Shown here piece after piece: positions 10,374 to 18,652 of a DNA stretch of 64,000 bases; the stretch's first letter is position 1; each line of letters opens with the position of its first letter. The position numbers were made by a program, and so were the translations under genes. The DNA is from ZC4RG30 sp049841155 (lineage in GTDB: Bacteria; Pseudomonadota; Gammaproteobacteria; Steroidobacterales; Steroidobacteraceae). The stretch covers positions 1,612,001 through 1,676,000 of the forward strand of contig JASGHI010000003.1 of assembly GCA_049841155.1 (NCBI GenBank), given 5' to 3'. The notes under the pieces were generated by a model that had not been told where the DNA came from, searched no databases, and saw nothing but the letters and a program-made list of their open reading frames with translations.

Positions 10374-10907
10374 GTGAAGCAGGTCGAGACCAAATTCCGT
10401 GGCCGCGTGATCACCGTCAACGTCGAAACCGTGCCGCTGCCCAATGGCACGGTCGCCGACTTCGAGATCATCCATCATCCCGGCGGTGCGGCAGTGGCCG
10501 CGGTCGACGGCGATGGCCAGGTCTGCCTCATCCGCCAGTACCGGCCGGCTGCCGATGGCTGGGTGTGGGAGCTGCCGGCCGGGCGCCTCGAGCCCGGCGA
10601 ACCGCCGCAGGAAACCGCACGCCGCGAGCTCATCGAAGAGGCCGGGCGCGAGGCGCGGCAGTGGCAGTCGCTGGGCTCGATCCTGAGCTCGCCGGGCGTG
10701 TTCGCCGAGATCCTGCACCTGTATCTGGCGCGCGACCTGTCGCCCTGCCCGGTGGCACGCGAGCCCTATGAAGTGATCGAAGTGCACTGGATACCGCTGG
10801 CCGAAGCCATCCGCCAGGCCCTGCAGGGCGAGCTGCGCGACGCCAAGACCATCATCGGATTGCTGCGCGCCGCGGCCGCGCTGGAGGGCCGCGCTCCTCC
10901 CGCGTGA
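10374..10907 (+). CDS. NUDIX hydrolase, ADP-ribose pyrophosphatase-like
   Basis: A protein of 177 aa with a near-perfect NUDIX box starting at G70 (G-x5-E76-x7-R84-E85-L-x-E88-E89-x-G91) within WELPAGRLEPGE...RRELIEEAG. The preceding VCLIRQYRPAADGWVWELPA and the length match the ADP-ribose/ADP-sugar pyrophosphatase (NudF-like) subgroup, which cleaves ADP-ribose to AMP and ribose-5-phosphate. The start is GTG at 10374 with GGAGG about 5 nt upstream. An ADP-sugar specificity would be interesting beside the ADP-glucose-using glycogen genes 12 kb away, but that is only a possibility. Confidence 0.9.
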   Translation: MKQVETKFRGRVITVNVETVPLPNGTVADFEIIHHPGGAAVAAVDGDGQVCLIRQYRPAADGWVWELPAGRLEPGEPPQETARRELIEEAGREARQWQSLGSILSSPGVFAEILHLYLARDLSPCPVAREPYEVIEVHWIPLAEAIRQALQGELRDAKTIIGLLRAAAALEGRAPPA

Positions 10908-10959
10908 CCCAGTCGACGGAAATCCCGCAGCTCAGGCGGGCACAATTTTCGGGCTGATC

Positions 10960-11247
10960 ATGCCAAACAAGACACCCGACAAATTCTCGCTCCACGTGCC
11001 CGACGAGCAGGAGCCCGAACGGCACATGCCGGTCCGCCTGGAAATCCAGGAGAACACGGACACCGCCCCGCTGCTGCCGGAAGGCGCCTACGATCCCTAC
11101 GGCAAGTCCTCGGGCGACACGACGATGCAGCGACGCCTCAGGACGCAGGACCTGCGGCGGCTCTCCGAATGGATCAAGACCCGCCGCACCGTGGAAGCGC
11201 TCGCCGAAGAAAACGGCGTCCCCGATCCCAAGCTCCGCAAGGGCTGA
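10960..11247 (+). CDS. Hypothetical protein, 95 aa
   Basis: A small soluble charged protein with no signal peptide and no recognised domain. The N-terminal half is acidic and proline-rich (HVPDEQEPERHMPVRLEIQE). The C-terminal half is basic and probably helical (MQRRLRTQDLRRLSEWIKTR, then RTVEALAEENGVPDPKLRKG). The spacing from the NUDIX gene (52 nt) and same strand allow co-transcription. Codon use matches the neighbours, and the reading frame is clean, so it is probably real. Confidence 0.6.
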   Translation: MPNKTPDKFSLHVPDEQEPERHMPVRLEIQENTDTAPLLPEGAYDPYGKSSGDTTMQRRLRTQDLRRLSEWIKTRRTVEALAEENGVPDPKLRKG

Positions 11248-11282
11248 CCTCGCAGGCATCCGGCCCGCGTCCCGGCTGGCGC

Positions 11283-11288
11283 TACACT
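11283..11288 (+). promoter_or_regulatory. Predicted -10 box for the S9 peptidase gene
   Basis: GCTACACT at 11281-11288 matches the GCTACAnT form seen before several genes here. It lies 35 nt upstream of the ATG at 11324, with CAGGAG between, so a short normal leader is expected. Confidence 0.4.
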
Positions 11289-11323
11289 TGAGGGCCCGGC
11301 CCTTGTCCGGACCAGGAGCCTTC

Positions 11324-13435
11324 ATGCCTGCCACCCTGCGCAATGTTCTGGCTGCAATGCTGCTGGCCGCTGGCAACGGCCTCTGCGCCGCCGCCGCACC
11401 TGACACCCTGCCCGGTTTCTCGCCCGAAGATCTCGTGATGATGAACCGGCTGTCCGATCCGCAAGGCTCGCCGGACGGACGCTACATCGCCTTCACGCTG
11501 CGCAGCACGGACCTTGCGGCCAACCGCGGCAACAGCGATCTGTACCTGCTCGATCTGTCCGTCGCCGGCGCCGCACCCCGGCGTCTCACGCAGGATCCGG
11601 CTGCCGACTACAACCCGCGCTGGTCGGCCGACGGCCGTTACCTGTACTTCCTTTCCACGCGCTCGGGCTCTGCGCAGGTCTGGCGTCTGGCGCTGGAAGG
11701 CGGCGAGGCGCAGCCGGTCACCGCGTATGCCGTGGGCATCGGCGCGCTGAAGGTCTCGCCCACCGAGCCGCGCCTGCTGCTGTCGCTGGACGTGATGCCG
11801 GACTGCGCAACGCTCGCCTGCACCGCGGGACGCCTGGCCGCACGCGCCGCGGACAAGGCCACCGGCATGGCCTTCGACCAGCTCTTCGTGCGTCACTGGG
11901 ACCGCTGGGAAGACGGTACCGTGGCGCATCTGTTCACGGCACGGGTCGGCGCAGACGGCAGGGCCGGCGAGCCCGTGGACCTGATGCCGGGCATGCGCGC
12001 GAACGCGCCCTCGCGGCCCATGGGCGGCGACGAGGAATTCACTTTCAGTCCCGATGGCCGCAGCGTGGTATTCGCCGCACGCGAGGCGGGGCGCGGCGAG
12101 CCCTGGTCGACGAATTTCGATCTGTGGCAGGTGGACGCTGCCGGCGGCACGCCCGTGAACCTCACCGCGGACAACCCGGCCTGGGATACTCAGCCGCGTT
12201 TCCTCGCCGACGGAAGCCTGGTGTACCTCGCCATGCGGCGCCCCGGTTTCGAGGCCGACCGCTTCCGCGTGATGCTGCGCGATGCCCGGGGCACGCGCGA
12301 ACTTGCCGCCGGCTGGGATCGGTCCGTGGGCCAGATCGAAGTGGCGCATGATGGCCGCAACCTGCTGGTCACCGCTGACGATCAGGGCCAGACGGGCCTC
12401 TACCGCATCGATCCGCGCAGTGGCGAAGTCCGGCCGCTGCGGGTGCAGGACCAGGTCGCCGGCTTCGCGGACACCCGGCGCGGTACCGTCATCGCACTCG
12501 CCAGCCTCGCCGCGCCGCCGGACCTGTTCCTGCTGGCTCCGGGCGCGCGCGAGCCGCAGCGCCTCACCGGAGTCAATGCCGGGGTGCTGGCGCAACGCGC
12601 CTCCACACCGTTCGAGTCATTCACCTTCACCGGGGCCGGCGGCGCCACCGTACGGGGCCACATCGTCAAGCCGGCGGGCATGGTAGAGGGCCGCAAGTAC
12701 CCCCTCGCCTTCATCATCCACGGCGGACCGCAGAGCGCCTTCGGCAATGCCTGGAGCTATCGCTGGAACCCGAAGACCTTTGCCGGAGCGGGCTATGCCG
12801 TGGTGTTCATCGATTTCCATGGCACGCCCGGCTATGGCCAGGCCTTCACGGACTCCATCAGCCGCGACTGGGGCGGCGCACCGCTGGAGGATCTCAAGGC
12901 CGGACTCGACGCCGCCGTGAAGCGCTACGGCTTCCTCGACGGCGACCGTGCCTGCGCGCTGGGCGCCTCCTATGGCGGATTCATGATCAACTGGATCGCG
13001 GGGCACTGGCCGGAGCGCTTCAGCTGCCTGGTGAACCACGCCGGCATCTTCGACTCGCGGTCCATGTACTACAGCACCGAGGAGCTGTGGTTCCCCGAAT
13101 GGGAAAACGGCGGCCCTTATTTCGGCACGCCCGCCAGCTACGAGCAGTTCAACCCAGCCGCAGCCGTCGAACGCTGGCGCACACCCATGCTGGTCACGCA
13201 TGGCCAGCGCGACTACCGCGTGCCCTACAGCCAGGGCATCGCAACCTTCACCGCGCTGCAGCGCCGCGGCGTGGAGAGCCGGCTGGTGATATTCCCCGAC
13301 GAGACCCACTGGATACAGTCACCGGCCAACAGCCTGCAGTGGTATCACGAGGTGCTGGGCTGGCTCGACCGCTATCTCAAGCCGGGCGCGCCCGCCAGCG
13401 GCCCCAGCGATCGCGCAACAGCGGCAGCGCAATGA
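11324..13435 (+). CDS. Exported S9 prolyl-oligopeptidase family peptidase
   Basis: A protein of 703 aa with a signal peptide (MPATLRNVLAAMLLAAGNGL to about residue 27), a beta-propeller of WD40-like PD40 repeats (about 35-430, for example YNPRWSADGRYLYFLST and FTFSPDGRSVVFAAREA) and a C-terminal alpha/beta hydrolase domain. The catalytic triad is Ser549 in GASYGGF, Asp630 in HGQRDYRVP and His662 in DETHW. It fits dipeptidyl-peptidase 5/acylaminoacyl-peptidase-like enzymes that trim short peptides in the periplasm. The start at 11324 follows CAGGAG. The 3' end overlaps the convergent lptF gene by 59 bp. Confidence 0.93.
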   Translation: MPATLRNVLAAMLLAAGNGLCAAAAPDTLPGFSPEDLVMMNRLSDPQGSPDGRYIAFTLRSTDLAANRGNSDLYLLDLSVAGAAPRRLTQDPAADYNPRWSADGRYLYFLSTRSGSAQVWRLALEGGEAQPVTAYAVGIGALKVSPTEPRLLLSLDVMPDCATLACTAGRLAARAADKATGMAFDQLFVRHWDRWEDGTVAHLFTARVGADGRAGEPVDLMPGMRANAPSRPMGGDEEFTFSPDGRSVVFAAREAGRGEPWSTNFDLWQVDAAGGTPVNLTADNPAWDTQPRFLADGSLVYLAMRRPGFEADRFRVMLRDARGTRELAAGWDRSVGQIEVAHDGRNLLVTADDQGQTGLYRIDPRSGEVRPLRVQDQVAGFADTRRGTVIALASLAAPPDLFLLAPGAREPQRLTGVNAGVLAQRASTPFESFTFTGAGGATVRGHIVKPAGMVEGRKYPLAFIIHGGPQSAFGNAWSYRWNPKTFAGAGYAVVFIDFHGTPGYGQAFTDSISRDWGGAPLEDLKAGLDAAVKRYGFLDGDRACALGASYGGFMINWIAGHWPERFSCLVNHAGIFDSRSMYYSTEELWFPEWENGGPYFGTPASYEQFNPAAAVERWRTPMLVTHGQRDYRVPYSQGIATFTALQRRGVESRLVIFPDETHWIQSPANSLQWYHEVLGWLDRYLKPGAPASGPSDRATAAAQ

Positions 13436-14489
13436 ACAGCAGGCCGAGGCCGATGGCGATGAGATGCGCCCACCACAGGCCGAGCCAGGCAGGAATGCGC
13501 TGCCGCTCCAGCAGCGTGCGCCCGTAGATCAGGAAGTAGGCATACACGGCATACAGCAGCAGCGCCCAGACCACGCGCCCATAGCGCCCCTGGCGCGGCC
13601 GCAGCCTTGCCAGCGGCACGGCCAGCAGCCCGAGCACGGCGGTCAGCAGCACCGAGGCAATGCGCCAGTGCAATTCGCTCTTGAGCCGCGGATCGGAGGC
13701 GTGCAGCAGGTTCGCCGTGGGCTGCATGTCCACCAGCGGCTTGTTGGGCAGGGTGGCTTCGGGCGTGGGCAGGCGCACGGTCTGCGTGGCAAAGCGCATG
13801 CGCCGCCACTGCCCCTGCCCCGGCACGCCGGTGAGGCTTTCGCCGTTCTGCAGCGTGATGGTGTAGAAGTTGCTGTCCGCCGAAACCTCGTAGCGCGCGT
13901 GATCGGCGAGCACGATCTCCACCGACCCGGGGCTGTCCTGCCCCGACGCCGATCTCTGCACGAACACCTCGCGCAGCTGCCCATCGGGATCGATGCCGCC
14001 GAAATAAAGGGTGGTATCGGAACCTAGCGAACGGAACTGGCCGGGCACGAGGCCGCGCGTGGCCGCCGTGCGCAATGCCTCGATGCGGATCTGTGCCGTG
14101 CGCTGCGCCGCGGCAGGGCCGGCCTGGAAGGCCACCCAGGCGGCAAGCCCGGTCGCAACCACGGTGATGACACCCATGGCGCGGTACAGCAGCCCCGTGC
14201 CCACGCCGCAGGCCTGCGCCGCGGCGATCTCGCTGTCATGGTATAGCCGCCCCAGCCCCAGTACGCCGCCGAGCAGCACGGCGATGGGCAGGATCACCAC
14301 CGAATTCTCCACCAGCGACAGCCGCACCAGTTCCAGCACCAGGGTCGCGGGAATCTGGCCGGTGGCCGCGCGGCCCAGAATGAATGCCAGCTGGTTGGTC
14401 AGCAGCAGCACCAGCAGCACCGCACCCACGCCCAGTGTGGCTCCCCCTACATCACGCAGCACATGGCGGAAGAAGATGCCTCTTACCAC
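13377..14489 (-). CDS. lptF: LPS export ABC transporter permease LptF
   Basis: A protein of 370 aa of the YjgP/YjgQ (LptF/LptG) family: transmembrane helices near residues 15-35, 55-80 and 100-120, a large periplasmic beta-jellyroll region (about 130-265) and three C-terminal helices (about 275-295, 305-325, 335-355). LptF and LptG form the membrane part of the LptB2FG complex that extracts lipopolysaccharide. The N-terminal pattern RHVLRDVGGATLG fits LptF. The start is GTG at 14489, inside the end of the upstream gene. lptG, its usual partner, does not follow: the gene ends inside the convergent S9 peptidase gene. Confidence 0.85.
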   Translation of the reverse strand: MVRGIFFRHVLRDVGGATLGVGAVLLVLLLTNQLAFILGRAATGQIPATLVLELVRLSLVENSVVILPIAVLLGGVLGLGRLYHDSEIAAAQACGVGTGLLYRAMGVITVVATGLAAWVAFQAGPAAAQRTAQIRIEALRTAATRGLVPGQFRSLGSDTTLYFGGIDPDGQLREVFVQRSASGQDSPGSVEIVLADHARYEVSADSNFYTITLQNGESLTGVPGQGQWRRMRFATQTVRLPTPEATLPNKPLVDMQPTANLLHASDPRLKSELHWRIASVLLTAVLGLLAVPLARLRPRQGRYGRVVWALLLYAVYAYFLIYGRTLLERQRIPAWLGLWWAHLIAIGLGLLFIALPLLRDRWGRWRARPA

Positions 14490-15145
14490 GGCGCATCGGC
14501 CCGCCGGATGAAGCGGTACCAGGGATCGGCCGAATCACCGTAGACCACGACGCCGGAAGCATCGCGGTGCCGCTCGAAGATGGCAATGCCGTCGCGGTCC
14601 AGCTCCATGCGCTGCTCCGCGCGCAGCGTCTCGCCGGTGGCACGCGAGGCAATGCGGCAGCCGAGGGCATCGTTGGCCCCGCTGAACCCCGTGGGCGTGC
14701 GCGTCCAGATGACATCGCAGCCGGCGCGCGCGCGCAGATCGGTGGGCAGCAGGCCGCGGAACAGGTCGCGCCGCAGGTGGCCGTCGCGCCAGCGCGCCGG
14801 CTCGGTGAAATCCAGCTGCACCATCACCGGATTCTCGCCGGCTGCCGGCGCATCGACCACGTACAGGCGTTGCGCCAGCACGCGCCGCGGATCGTCGGCC
14901 GCCATTTCCTGCACGTAGAACACATGGTCGCCCACCAGCGGCGCCTGCACCGGCGCCACCATGAGCCGCACGGCCGTGTGCTCGCCGCCCGTGGTCCGCG
15001 ACTGGGCAAGATTGTCGTAACTTCCGGGCAGCAGCGTCACCAGTTCGCCCACGACCAGGTCCGCCTTCTCCTTCTGGCTGGCGCAGGCCGCCAGCAGCAG
15101 GCAGGCAAGGGCCGCGGCCAGGCGCTGCAGCCGGCGCTCAGCCAT
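14483..15145 (-). CDS. CpcT/CpeT-like lipoprotein
   Basis: A protein of 220 aa. A lipoprotein signal (LAAALACLLLAACASQ, lipobox LAAC) precedes a domain starting LVTLLPGSYDNLAQSRT, which resembles the CpcT/CpeT (DUF1001) fold: a strand-rich barrel with W/P-G-x-F/Y-D/S-N-x-x-Q at the N-terminus, then internal FYVQEMAADDPRRVLAQRLY and CDVIWTRTPTGFSG. In cyanobacteria these proteins attach bilins to phycobiliproteins; homologues also occur in non-phototrophs, where the role is unknown. It overlaps the ATP-grasp gene upstream by 8 nt and lptF downstream by 7 nt. The family call is by pattern only. Confidence 0.65.
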   Translation of the reverse strand: MAERRLQRLAAALACLLLAACASQKEKADLVVGELVTLLPGSYDNLAQSRTTGGEHTAVRLMVAPVQAPLVGDHVFYVQEMAADDPRRVLAQRLYVVDAPAAGENPVMVQLDFTEPARWRDGHLRRDLFRGLLPTDLRARAGCDVIWTRTPTGFSGANDALGCRIASRATGETLRAEQRMELDRDGIAIFERHRDASGVVVYGDSADPWYRFIRRADAPW

Positions 15146-16190
15146 AGAGCACCCGCCACTGCGGCCGGTACTGCAGGCCCAGCTTCACGATGTTGTCCAG
15201 CAGCCGCGCGTAGCTGCGTTGTGCCGCCGCCGCGGAACGCGCGAAATCCTCCGACTGCGCCAGGTGCGGATTGGCGTTGGCTTCCAGCACGAACACGGTG
15301 CCGTCGGCGCGCATGCGGAAATCCATGCGCGCATAGCCGGTGAGCCCCAGCGCGCGGAACACGCGCCGCGACAGGCGGTCGAGCTGCTGCTCCGCGCCGG
15401 ACGGCAGCTCCTGCGCCGGGGAGCTCGAAATGCTGTAGCGCTCGCGGTACTTGGTGTCCCACTTCACCTTGCGCGTGGCGATGCTGCTCTGGTTCTCCGG
15501 CATGCTGCCGAAATTCAGCTCCCACACCGGCAGGCGCGTGACACGCTCGTTGCCCAGCACGCCCACATACAGTTCGCGGCCTTCGATGTATTCCTCCACC
15601 AGCACGTCGGACTTGTTCTGCTCGAACACGAACTCGATGCGCTCGCGCAGCCGCGCGGCGTCTTCCACCACCGAGGCCTGTGCGATGCCGAGCGAAGCAT
15701 CGTCCGTGGTGGACTTCACGAACAGCGGAAAGCGCAGGCGCCTGGGCAGCTGCAGGCGCTGACGGCGCCTGAACACCGCGAACTGGGGCGTCGAGATGCG
15801 GTGAAAGGCGAACACCTGCTTGCACAGCGCCTTGTCACGCGACAGCAGCAGGCCGCGCGGATTGCAGCCGGTGTAGGGCTGGCGCAGCATTTCGAGGAAG
15901 GCGATCACATGCTGGTCGTAGCTGACGATGCCGTCGAACTCCTCGAGCAGGTTGAAAACGATGTCCGGCTGCCAGTCGGCGATCGCAGCGCGCAGTTCAG
16001 TGAGGCTGTCGAGCACGCCCAATGCCCGCACCTCGTGCCCCGACGCGCGCAGCGTGGTGATGACGTCGTATTCGGTGCGCCATTCCTCGATGGCCTTGGA
16101 GTCGTGCCCGTCCAGCGAGTCCGGTGGCATCAGCGAGGGATGCAGCACCACCAGCACCCGCGACCGCTTCATCTTGCGCAAGGCATCCAT
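15138..16190 (-). CDS. ATP-grasp ligase, D-Ala-D-Ala ligase-like
   Basis: A protein of 350 aa. An N-terminal Rossmann-like part (RSRVLVVLHPSLMPPDSLDG; PDIVFNLLEEFDG) is followed by an ATP-grasp fold: RFPLFVKSTTDDASLGIAQA (ATP-binding loop), VLVEEYIEGRELYVGVLGNE and the metal-binding FVLEANANPHLA. This is the order in D-alanine-D-alanine ligases, but the substrate loop differs and the gene sits next to a metallopeptidase rather than mur genes, so a different carboxylate-amine ligation is likely. The start at ATG 16190 overlaps the metallopeptidase stop (ATGA). Substrate unknown. Confidence 0.82.
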   Translation of the reverse strand: MDALRKMKRSRVLVVLHPSLMPPDSLDGHDSKAIEEWRTEYDVITTLRASGHEVRALGVLDSLTELRAAIADWQPDIVFNLLEEFDGIVSYDQHVIAFLEMLRQPYTGCNPRGLLLSRDKALCKQVFAFHRISTPQFAVFRRRQRLQLPRRLRFPLFVKSTTDDASLGIAQASVVEDAARLRERIEFVFEQNKSDVLVEEYIEGRELYVGVLGNERVTRLPVWELNFGSMPENQSSIATRKVKWDTKYRERYSISSSPAQELPSGAEQQLDRLSRRVFRALGLTGYARMDFRMRADGTVFVLEANANPHLAQSEDFARSAAAAQRSYARLLDNIVKLGLQYRPQWRVLYG

Positions 16191-17209
16191 CAAAGGTTCA
16201 TCTGCGGGCTTTTCCCCTGCCCGTAGCTGCGGATCATGCTGGCGAGCAGCCGGCGCGCATGCGGCAGCGTCTGCCGCTGCGGCCGGCGCAGCACCAGGCC
16301 CAGCGCCTCGGCGCGCCCGATGGCCAGGCGCAGCATCTGGTGCGCCGCGTAGCGGTCCGCGCCGGCGTCGCGCGCGGCCGCATCGACCAGCTGCGGCTTG
16401 CAGGAGCGCAGCCACGTGCTCGCCCGCGGCACGTCGCGGCGCACGAGCCGCGCGGTGAACACGCGCCGCAGCAGGTCGTCGGCCAGGCAGCGCCGCGGAT
16501 ATCCGCGGCGCGCGAGCTTTTCCTCGTAGTGCTCGGCCAGCGTGCGGCGGTTCTCGCTCAGCGGTTCGACGAAGCGGCGGCTGCGCACGCGCGGCGCGGT
16601 GGTGCGCACCTCCTCCATCAGCTCATCCATCAGCTGCAGCTTGCGCCGTGCCGGCCAGAAGGCATAGCTGCGCCGCCAGTCGGAATTGGGCTTGAGCCAC
16701 ACGGCGAAAGTCTCGGCGAAATCCTCGGTGGGATGCGATTGCGCATACCACTCGCCCAGATGCCGCACATAGCGGCGGCTGCCCGGCCGCGCCTGGTAGC
16801 GCTCCGGATAAGGCAGCGATGCGGGACCGAACACCTCGCGGCAGCGCGCGCGGTGCCGCAGCCGCCACGCGGTGTCGATGGCGTGGCCAGCCTCGTGGCG
16901 CAGGATGCGCATCATCCAGTTGCTGTTGCCGCCCTCGACCTGCCGCATCATCTGCCGTTCCAGCCGCAGCAGCCGCGGATGCGCAAGATAGAACGGCACC
17001 GCGATGCCGGGCACGCCATCCGGCGAGAACCATTCCTCGGCCAGCCACATGTGCGGACGAAAGCCGATGCCGCGACGTTCCAGCTCGTGGTAGAGCCGCT
17101 TCTTCAGGCGCCGTTCCAGCTTCGAACCGGCAAACCGCAGCTTCAGATCGCAGAAGCGCATCTGCAGCAGCTCGGCATCACTGAGGCGGGTCCAGGACGG
17201 GCGGGGCAT
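16190..17209 (-). CDS. Putative zinc-binding metallopeptidase
   Basis: A cytoplasmic protein of 339 aa with no signal peptide. Zinc motif HEAGH at 105-109 in MMRILRHEAGHAID; a downstream HPTEDFAETFAVWL segment (159-172) supplies a likely third ligand (Glu162, Asp163 or Glu166), a pattern seen in putative zinc-binding metallopeptidases. Basic N- and C-terminal regions flank it (LERRLKKRLYHELERRGIGF). It is coupled to the ATP-grasp gene by ATGA. The ligase-plus-peptidase pair suggests making and cutting an amide or peptide bond in the same pathway, but the substrate is not indicated. It starts 9 nt after the fused phosphatase gene. Confidence 0.75.
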   Translation of the reverse strand: MPRPSWTRLSDAELLQMRFCDLKLRFAGSKLERRLKKRLYHELERRGIGFRPHMWLAEEWFSPDGVPGIAVPFYLAHPRLLRLERQMMRQVEGGNSNWMMRILRHEAGHAIDTAWRLRHRARCREVFGPASLPYPERYQARPGSRRYVRHLGEWYAQSHPTEDFAETFAVWLKPNSDWRRSYAFWPARRKLQLMDELMEEVRTTAPRVRSRRFVEPLSENRRTLAEHYEEKLARRGYPRRCLADDLLRRVFTARLVRRDVPRASTWLRSCKPQLVDAAARDAGADRYAAHQMLRLAIGRAEALGLVLRRPQRQTLPHARRLLASMIRSYGQGKSPQMNL

Positions 17210-17218
17210 CGTGCAACT

Positions 17219-18652
17219 TTAAGGAACCTTCGCGGCGCTTGCACGGCCCTCTGACAGCCGGACAGCCAGCGCGTCGATCCACTCCCGGCCCTGGAGCCGG
17301 GCCAGCAGAACAGCCGGCAGCCCCGCCTCGCCGTACCAGGCCCCGGCCAGCGCTCCATAGGCGGCAAGCGTGGCATCGGCATCCGCACCGGGCGTGGCGC
17401 GCAGGCGCGCGAAACCCGCCATGACATCGCTGCTGCGGACGAAGCTGCGCACGGCGCGGTCCAGCACGGCCAGGATGGCAGGCAGCGCCTGCCGCCGCCC
17501 GCCCGGGGCGGCGGCCCAGCCCGCGGCCGCCCGCAGCACCTCGTCCTTGAGCGGCAGGCCCGCGATCTCTCCGGAGGCGATCACCGCCGCCTTGTCCTGC
17601 CCGGTGAGGGCCCGCCACAGCGTGGCTGCGAACAGCCTGCAGCTGTCCACCACCAGAGGTGCCTGGTGCGTGACGCGGGCGATGTCGCCTGCGAGGGCCG
17701 CCGCCGCCGCCTCGTCACTGGCCGCGAACAGCGCCGCAGCGGCCGAACGGACCAGCGGCGCCGCATCAATCGCCGAAGGATCGAGGCTGCCCTGGAACCG
17801 GGCATGGCTGCGCAGGGCGCGCAGCAGGGCATTGCGCACCGAGGGCCGCAGGGCCGCCCTGGGATCAGCACCCGATGCGCCCGGATCACGCTGCCACCGG
17901 AGATAGCGCTCGACCTGGTCGCGGCCGTCGAACCCGCCGCAGGCCAGCAGGCTGTCGGCCGCGCACAGCGTCATCGCCGTATCGTCGGCCCAGCGCAGCG
18001 GCGCGGCGTCCTGCCCTTCGCCGGGAGGCATGCCGGCCAGTGCATCGCCCAGCGCGAGGCCCAGCAGGCAGCCGCGGTACCGGTCCAGCATCTGCAGCCG
18101 GGAAAATGACCCCGAGGCGCTGCCGATCTGCACAAACCTTCCTGACGGGCTGCGGACGCCGCCCCAGAGGTGCACATAGCGGTACTGCTCGTCGGTCTCG
18201 GGCACGCTGGGCCAGGAAGCTGCACGGGCGCTCTGCCGCCACAGCCGGTTCAGCTGCGCCAGCGCATCGCCGGCCTCGGCGCCCCGCTCGCGCAGCCAGC
18301 AGCCCACGGTCATGCCGGTGCGGCCGATGCCGGCACGGCAGTGCACGTAGATGCCGCCGCTGTCCGCATGCGCGGCGGCCAGTGCCGCGAGGATCTCCTG
18401 CATGCTCTGCCCGGTGCGCGGAATCGAGTGATCGGGAATCGGGAAATTGCGGTACGCGGCGCCGCGCGGCAGCAGCGGCCAGTAGGCCGGCATTTCGCCG
18501 GGCTCCGTCAGGTCGAAGAAATGGCGGATACCGGCGTCCCAGAACAGCTGCAGCCGCTTGAGCGTGGCGGCTTCGCCATCGCCGCCGGGGTATTCGCCCG
18601 CGAGGAATTTTCCGGGCTCCACCCAGTAGCTGTTCGGGATGGGCCGCTTCAT
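17219..18652 (-). CDS. Dual-specificity phosphatase / ADP-ribosylglycohydrolase fusion
   Basis: A protein of 477 aa with two enzymatic domains. Residues about 1-165 are a dual-specificity/tyrosine phosphatase with signature HCRAGIGRTG (nucleophile Cys105, Arg111) and an upstream general-acid candidate in PIPDHSIP. Residues about 187-470 are an ADP-ribosylglycohydrolase (DraG/ARH) domain beginning DRYRGCLLGLALGDALAG, with metal ligands D223-D224 in WADDTAM and D424/D426 in GADADAT. Both catalytic sets look complete. Predicted roles are removal of phosphate and of ADP-ribose from proteins or small molecules. It overlaps ttcA by ATGA, and the metallopeptidase follows after 9 nt. Confidence 0.88.
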   Translation of the reverse strand: MKRPIPNSYWVEPGKFLAGEYPGGDGEAATLKRLQLFWDAGIRHFFDLTEPGEMPAYWPLLPRGAAYRNFPIPDHSIPRTGQSMQEILAALAAAHADSGGIYVHCRAGIGRTGMTVGCWLRERGAEAGDALAQLNRLWRQSARAASWPSVPETDEQYRYVHLWGGVRSPSGRFVQIGSASGSFSRLQMLDRYRGCLLGLALGDALAGMPPGEGQDAAPLRWADDTAMTLCAADSLLACGGFDGRDQVERYLRWQRDPGASGADPRAALRPSVRNALLRALRSHARFQGSLDPSAIDAAPLVRSAAAALFAASDEAAAAALAGDIARVTHQAPLVVDSCRLFAATLWRALTGQDKAAVIASGEIAGLPLKDEVLRAAAGWAAAPGGRRQALPAILAVLDRAVRSFVRSSDVMAGFARLRATPGADADATLAAYGALAGAWYGEAGLPAVLLARLQGREWIDALAVRLSEGRASAAKVP

